The position numbers and the translations under genes were made by a program. Shown here in pieces: positions 12,947 through 16,054 of a stretch of 16,054 nt of DNA (position 1 is the stretch's first letter; each line of letters opens with the position of its first letter). The DNA comes from an uncultured Microcaldota archaeon. Lineage in GTDB: Archaea; Micrarchaeota; Micrarchaeia; Anstonellales; Bilamarchaeaceae. Under the pieces are notes generated by a model. That model had not been told where the DNA came from. It did no database searches and saw nothing but the letters and a program-made list of their open reading frames with translations. The stretch covers positions 1 through 16,054 of the forward strand of contig CAIXOA010000145.1 of NCBI GenBank assembly GCA_903920925.1, in the 5' to 3' direction.

Positions 12947-12959
12947 TTGTTTGTTTCCA

Positions 12960-13005
12960 AGAAACATTTATATATTTATCTGGGGAAATATTTAAAAATG
13001 TTTCT
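12960..13005 (-). promoter_or_regulatory. AT-rich promoter region of TFB inside a 10-bp inverted repeat
   Basis: AGAAACATTT (12960-12969) and AAATGTTTCT (12996-13005) are perfect inverted repeats separated by 26 bases. Between and across them are TATA-like runs, ATAAATATATAAATG on the minus strand (12966-12980) and TTTTTAAATATTT (12986-12998). The right arm overlaps the stop codon of the methyltransferase gene. The symmetry could be an operator for regulation of TFB, a termination hairpin for the upstream gene, or both. Confidence 0.45.
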
Positions 13006-13786
13006 ATAATCTCCTCGCCACGCAGCCCTGGAGCGCGGGATAGGATTTCTCTATCTCCCACCCCGATTCCGAGAGGCGCGCGCGCACCTCCTTGGAGATG
13101 TTCCTGTTTTTCCTGCCGAGGCTGCCGAAATAGTGGAAAAGCAGGGCATCCTCCTTTGAAACGGAGGCGAGGCGGCGGTAGAATTCCGCGGAGTAGAGAT
13201 TCCCTGCCCGGGAGAAGCGCGGGGGGTCGTGGATTATTTTCGTGAATTTTTCCTTGAGTTTGGGCACTTCTTTGTAGGAATCCCCATTGATTACCTGTAT
13301 GTTTTTGGAATGGAAAAGCTCCCTGCTCCAGGGGTTCCATTCCGCCAGTTTTAGGACGGCGCGGCTGGACTCTATTGTGACCACCTTGCCGGCTTGCTTC
13401 GCGGCTGCGATGGCGGTGTAGCCCAGGCCGGTGCAGGTGTCCAGAACGTTGTCGCCGGGGCCGATGCTGAGGAGCTGCATTATCTTCTTGGAATAATCAA
13501 AAACGTCAACGAAGCCCTTCACCAGGTGCATCCTGAGGCCGTCCATTTCGAGGATGGGCTTTCCGGCGAGCATGCGGAGCTTGTAGAGGTGCTGGTCGAA
13601 AATGGCGAGCTTGTACAGGTCCTTCCCGTCCCAGGCGTAGAGGAAGTTTTCCTTAATTTCGTCGAGCGGAATCCCCTCCAAATCGGAGAAGGACGCCTTG
13701 TGGGTGTTTCTTCCAAAATCGAAGGATACCCTGGCGCTCCCTTCCTTCCGGAGGGTGTCCACCACTTCCTTGTCCAGGTAAATCAT
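13004..13786 (-). CDS. SAM-dependent methyltransferase, COG2521-like archaeal family
   Basis: A 260-residue Rossmann-fold methyltransferase with an N-terminal domain of about 100 residues. SAM-binding motif I is NVLDTCTGLGYTAIAAAK (113-130). An acidic end of strand 2 follows (TIESSRAVL, E139). Motif IV is IIHDPPRFSRAGNLYSAEFY (184-203). The DPPR(F) motif resembles the DPPY/NPPY of nucleic-acid base methyltransferases, and the pattern fits a predicted archaeal family (COG2521) of undetermined substrate, likely RNA. The ATG at 13786 is chosen; the frame extends upstream to an ATG at 13828 and a TTG at 13849, but that extension is translated from a 7-base tandem repeat and is not family-like. 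No clear ribosome binding site precedes 13786. It follows serS by about 50 bases on the same strand. Confidence 0.87.
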   Translation of the reverse strand: MIYLDKEVVDTLRKEGSARVSFDFGRNTHKASFSDLEGIPLDEIKENFLYAWDGKDLYKLAIFDQHLYKLRMLAGKPILEMDGLRMHLVKGFVDVFDYSKKIMQLLSIGPGDNVLDTCTGLGYTAIAAAKQAGKVVTIESSRAVLKLAEWNPWSRELFHSKNIQVINGDSYKEVPKLKEKFTKIIHDPPRFSRAGNLYSAEFYRRLASVSKEDALLFHYFGSLGRKNRNISKEVRARLSESGWEIEKSYPALQGCVARRL

Positions 13787-13792
13787 TTCGCG

Positions 13793-13834
13793 TTTGCTGG
13801 ATGCTGTTTGCTGTCTGCCGGATGCCATCTGCCC
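13793..13834 (-). repeat. Tandem 7-base repeat array between serS and the methyltransferase gene
   Basis: On the minus strand six heptamers follow one another: GGGCAGA, TGGCATC, CGGCAGA, CAGCAAA, CAGCATC, CAGCAAA. The array begins right after the serS stop codon and ends 6 bases before the preferred methyltransferase start. The unit differs from that of the arrays at 4147 and 11902, but the period is the same. Confidence 0.75.
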
Positions 13835-13835
13835 A

Positions 13836-15098
13836 TCACTTCGTGTCAATCCAGTCTGTCTCCATGTATGGCTGGAGCGCCTTCGGGATTTTTATCCCGC
13901 CGCTTTCCTGGTGGTTTTCGACCACGGCGATGAGCGCGCGGCCCACCGCAACCCCGCTTCCGTTTAGGGTATGGGCGAATTCCATCCCTTTCTGCCTGCG
14001 CACGCGTATGTTCGCCCTCCTTGCCTGGAACGCCTCGCAGTTGGAGCAGGAGCTTATTTCCCTGTAGGTGTCCTGGGAGGGTATCCACACCTCCAAATCG
14101 TAGGTTTTTGCCGAGGCGAAGCCCAAATCCCCGGTGCAGAGCTCAATTACCCTGTAGGGGAGCTCCAGTTGCTTCAAAACAGTTTCCGCGTCCTGCACCA
14201 TCCCTTCCAGTTCCTTGTAGGAGTTTTCGGGCAATGCAAACTTCACCAATTCCACCTTGTCGAACTGGTGCTGGCGGATGAGCCCCTTGATGTCCTTTCC
14301 GTATGCGCCCGCCTCCCTCCTGAAGCATGGGGTGAACGCACAGTATTTCAGCGGGAGATTCGCCTCTTCGAGAACCTCTTCCCGGTGGAGGTTGGTGAGC
14401 GGAACCTCCGCGGTCGGAATCAGCCAGAGGCCGTCCGTAGCCTGGTAAAGTTCTTCGGCAAATTTCGGAAGCTGGCCCGTCCCCTCAAGGATTTCGGTCT
14501 TCACCAGGTAGGGGACGTAGAATTCCCTGTATCCACGGGAGGTGTGCAATGCGAGCATGAAGTATGTGAGGGCGCGCTCAAGCTTTGCCGCCCATCCGCT
14601 CATCACGGTGAAGCGGTGGCCGCCCAGCTTTACGCCGCGCTCGAAATCAATCACTCCAAGGCGCGGGCCCAAATCATGGTGGGCTTCCACATCGCCGCTT
14701 TTTTTCTTTGGAACTCCCCATTTCCTTGCTTCGGCATTGTCCCGGCTGTCCTTCCCGACGGGCACGGAGGGATGCGGGATGTTGGGGATGCGCATCATCA
14801 CCTGCATGCGCTCCTCCTCGAACTTTTGTTCCTTTTCTCCAGCCTTTTCCAGTTTTTTCGCTATCTCCTCGCCTTTCTTCTTAAGCTTGGAAATGTCTTT
14901 TTTCTCCTTGGCCGCGGCCGAGATTTCCAGGCCGAGCTTGTTGCGGTCCGCGCGGAGGGAATCCCCCTCCCCCTTAAGCTCCCGCCATTTCGCATCCAGC
15001 TTCTCTATCTCTTCCAGGATTGCGGGGTCCGCGTTCCTGTTCCTGAGCGCACTTTTCAGCAGCTCGGGATTGCTGCGTATTATCTCCTTGTCGAGCAT
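13836..15098 (-). CDS. serS: Seryl-tRNA synthetase (common class II type)
   Basis: SerRS charges tRNA-Ser with serine. The 420-residue protein has the N-terminal tRNA-binding coiled coil (about 25-100, from LEEIEKLDAKW to EERMQVM). The class II catalytic core follows, with motif 1 around 170-200. The serine-site TAEVPLTN is at 229-236, motif 2 FRREAGAYGKD at 259-269, and REISSCSNCEAFQARRANIR follows. Motif 3 is GVAVGRALIAVVENHQ near the C-terminus. It is the widespread SerRS form, not the divergent methanogen-type enzyme. The ATG at 15098 gives the normal MLDKEIIRSNPELL start; the frame extends to a GTG or ATG-like start at 15137 without a family-like sequence. GGTTATATTCC about 32 bases upstream is a good TATA box, so the message is probably near-leaderless. 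Confidence 0.97.
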   Translation of the reverse strand: MLDKEIIRSNPELLKSALRNRNADPAILEEIEKLDAKWRELKGEGDSLRADRNKLGLEISAAAKEKKDISKLKKKGEEIAKKLEKAGEKEQKFEEERMQVMMRIPNIPHPSVPVGKDSRDNAEARKWGVPKKKSGDVEAHHDLGPRLGVIDFERGVKLGGHRFTVMSGWAAKLERALTYFMLALHTSRGYREFYVPYLVKTEILEGTGQLPKFAEELYQATDGLWLIPTAEVPLTNLHREEVLEEANLPLKYCAFTPCFRREAGAYGKDIKGLIRQHQFDKVELVKFALPENSYKELEGMVQDAETVLKQLELPYRVIELCTGDLGFASAKTYDLEVWIPSQDTYREISSCSNCEAFQARRANIRVRRQKGMEFAHTLNGSGVAVGRALIAVVENHQESGGIKIPKALQPYMETDWIDTK

Positions 15099-15124
15099 AT
15101 GAATCAGGAAAATATGGAAGGGAT

Positions 15125-15135
15125 GGAATATAACC
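15125..15135 (-). promoter_or_regulatory. TATA box of serS
   Basis: GGTTATATTCC on the minus strand is centred about 32 bases upstream of the serS ATG at 15098, appropriate for a transcript starting only a few bases before the start codon. Confidence 0.5.
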
Positions 15136-15164
15136 ATTTCCCCGGCCGCGGGCGCGCCTCGCAG

Positions 15165-15174
15165 ATTTTTAAAA
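15165..15174 (+). promoter_or_regulatory. TATA box of the small lipoprotein gene
   Basis: ATTTTTAAAA lies 23-32 bases upstream of the ATG at 15197. An AAGGAG sequence at 15187-15192 would be a good ribosome binding site if transcription starts slightly earlier than usual; otherwise the message is leaderless. It forms a divergent promoter pair with serS across 98 bases. Confidence 0.45.
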
Positions 15175-15196
15175 GCGCACCCGCATAAGGAGCCCT

Positions 15197-15562
15197 ATGG
15201 ATCCAAAGATGATGATTATTCTTATTTGTGTGATCTTGCTGGCGGGGTGCGCGCAGCAGAACGCTGCCCCCAATGCGCCTGAAACGGGGCAACCTGCCGG
15301 AAATTCAACCATGCAATCCGGGGCCGCGGCGCAGGCCCAGGCAAATGAAACCGCAACTGGAGCAGTGCAGGCAAATGGGAGCGCGGCAGGTGTGGCGCCC
15401 GGGGCGCTGCCCGGCCCTGCGGCTCCCCCGGAGATTCCCCCAATGCCCGAGCCGCCGCCTGGGATTAATGCCTCGCTGCCCGGAGCCGTGGCGCCTCCGC
15501 CTCCTCCTCCAGTAGAAGTGCCAAATGTACCCTTGCCGGACGGGCATGCGCCCCTGGGCTAG
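15197..15562 (+). CDS. Small Ala/Pro-rich lipoprotein
   Basis: A 121-residue precursor with a lipoprotein signal peptide (MMIILICVILLAGC, lipobox LAGC, cysteine 18) followed by a low-complexity mature part. First comes an Ala/Gln/Asn/Gly/Thr-rich half with sequons NST, NET, NGS and NAS, then a Pro-rich half (PPPPPPVEVPNVPLP). There is no globular domain, so it would be a membrane-tethered, probably glycosylated spacer or wall-like protein; no function is recognised. An internal 30-base near-repeat gives QANETATG and QANGSAAG. The ATG at 15197 has AAGGAG 4 bases upstream and a TATA-like box. It is divergent from serS and convergent with the ABC permease, 22 bases away. Coding is supported by the signal peptide and lipobox. 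Confidence 0.78.
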   Translation: MDPKMMIILICVILLAGCAQQNAAPNAPETGQPAGNSTMQSGAAAQAQANETATGAVQANGSAAGVAPGALPGPAAPPEIPPMPEPPPGINASLPGAVAPPPPPPVEVPNVPLPDGHAPLG

Positions 15563-15584
15563 ATTTGCTAAAGCCGGCGGGAGG

Positions 15585-16054
15585 CTAACCCCTGCCCTTC
15601 GTGGAATAGAGGGCGCCTGCCGCAAGGACGGCAAGCAGGATGTCGTAGATTACCAAAGTAGTGAAGATGGAGAAGTCGGGCGTCATGTAGAGGATTCCGC
15701 TCTGCATCGCGGTGATTGCGGGCGTGAGGGGCGTCGCCTGCCCGAGCAGCACTATGGGCGCGGGCATGAATTCAAATGGGAAGAGTATTCCGCTCATGAA
15801 GAGGAGCGGAAGCCCGATTACCAGCGAGGCGAGGAAGGCGGTGGCCTCGGATTCGGAGAACGCGGCGATTATTATTCCGAGGGCGTTGAAGGCGAAGAGG
15901 AGAAGGAGGAGCGCGGCGGAGAGGAAGATAAGAAGGGAGGTGTCGGTGATGGGGAACGCCCCGTACACAAGGGAAGCCGTGGCGAGAAGGAGCAGCACCT
16001 CCGGGAAAAGGACTATGGTGTAGCTCACTATTTTGATTAACGCATATTCCCCGA
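15585..16054 (-). CDS. ABC-2 type transporter permease, C-terminal part (cut by window edge)
   Basis: The minus-strand frame is open from the right edge (first complete codon at 16052) to a stop at 15585. The 155 visible residues are very hydrophobic, with four to five membrane segments. The most diagnostic stretch is FLASLVIGLPLLFMSGILFP, followed by FEFMPAPIVLLGQATPLTPA. This corresponds to the ABC-2 permease pattern of SG-x-x-FP, a short loop with MP, and an aromatic or small residue before P-L-T-x. ABC-2 permeases pair with a separate ATPase to export drugs, lipids or polysaccharides; the substrate cannot be told. The GTG at 16028 is probably not the start, since the frame continues upstream (EYALIKIVSY) and the family is longer. 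It converges with the small lipoprotein gene. Confidence 0.82.
   Translation of the reverse strand, partial: GEYALIKIVSYTIVLFPEVLLLLATASLVYGAFPITDTSLLIFLSAALLLLLFAFNALGIIIAAFSESEATAFLASLVIGLPLLFMSGILFPFEFMPAPIVLLGQATPLTPAITAMQSGILYMTPDFSIFTTLVIYDILLAVLAAGALYSTKGRG

Noticed and set aside
12909..13340. Upstream extension of the TFB reading frame to 13340 (449 residues)
   Set aside because: The extra sequence crosses an AT-rich promoter region and the antisense of the methyltransferase; TFB family proteins begin with the zinc ribbon close to the ATG at 12908.
15099..15137. Longer serS start at 15137
   Set aside because: The added sequence is not family-like and overlaps the TATA box; MLDKEIIRSN from 15098 is the usual SerRS N-terminus.
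13971..15188. Plus-strand 405-residue open frame
   Set aside because: It is the antisense of serS, with no recognisable domain, and arises from the high-GC codon bias of the real gene.
1..16054. tRNA, rRNA or integrated element
   Set aside because: No cloverleaf with the GTTCRANYC-type arm, no rRNA-like sequence, integrase or attachment-site repeat was seen on reading both strands; a covariance-model scan was not possible.

Overview
The window looks like archaeal chromosome. It carries an archaeal DnaG-type primase, a TFIIB-type transcription factor (TFB), an MtaB/CDKAL1-type tRNA methylthiotransferase, an archaeal-type phosphoglycerate kinase, several pilin-like proteins with prepilin (class III) signal peptides, TATA-like boxes about 25-32 bases upstream of many starts, and GGTG-type ribosome binding sites inside operons. 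Gene packing is very tight, with 4-56 base overlaps. Together with the pilin-like membrane proteins this would fit a small-genome lineage such as DPANN (for example Micrarchaeota or Diapherotrites), but nothing here fixes the lineage.

Region 1 (1-4298, + strand) is an information-processing block. It holds the C-terminus of a winged-helix protein (possibly Orc1/Cdc6-like), a two-CBS-domain protein, a DUF167 protein, a small Toprim protein, DnaG and the tRNA t6A methylthiotransferase. The last four are packed almost without gaps. A 113-base gap between the CBS and DUF167 genes contains a notable inverted repeat.

Region 2 (4295-7908, - strand) is a five-gene, fully overlapping operon. Four small pilin-like proteins surround one large (551-residue), heavily N-glycosylatable, membrane-anchored ectodomain protein. 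It looks like a minor-pilin or pseudopilin set for a surface filament or secretion machine; no assembly ATPase, platform protein or prepilin peptidase is in the window. This is the least ordinary system seen here.

Region 3 (8000-10929, + strand) is divergent from the pilin operon: an unrecognised 196-residue soluble protein, phosphoglycerate kinase, and a CorA-like transporter that lacks the canonical GMN motif.

Region 4 (11018-15098, - strand), in transcription order, is seryl-tRNA synthetase, a COG2521-like methyltransferase, TFB and a secreted lipoprotein. An AT-rich inverted repeat lies upstream of TFB.

Region 5 (15197-16054) holds a small Ala/Pro-rich lipoprotein (+) and the C-terminal part of an ABC-2 type permease (-), cut by the window edge.

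A theme crossing these regions is three short tandem arrays with a 7-base period. They lie inside the mtaB TRAM region, in the signal peptide of the large lipoprotein, and at the serS/methyltransferase junction. No rRNA, tRNA, CRISPR array, transposase or integrase was seen.
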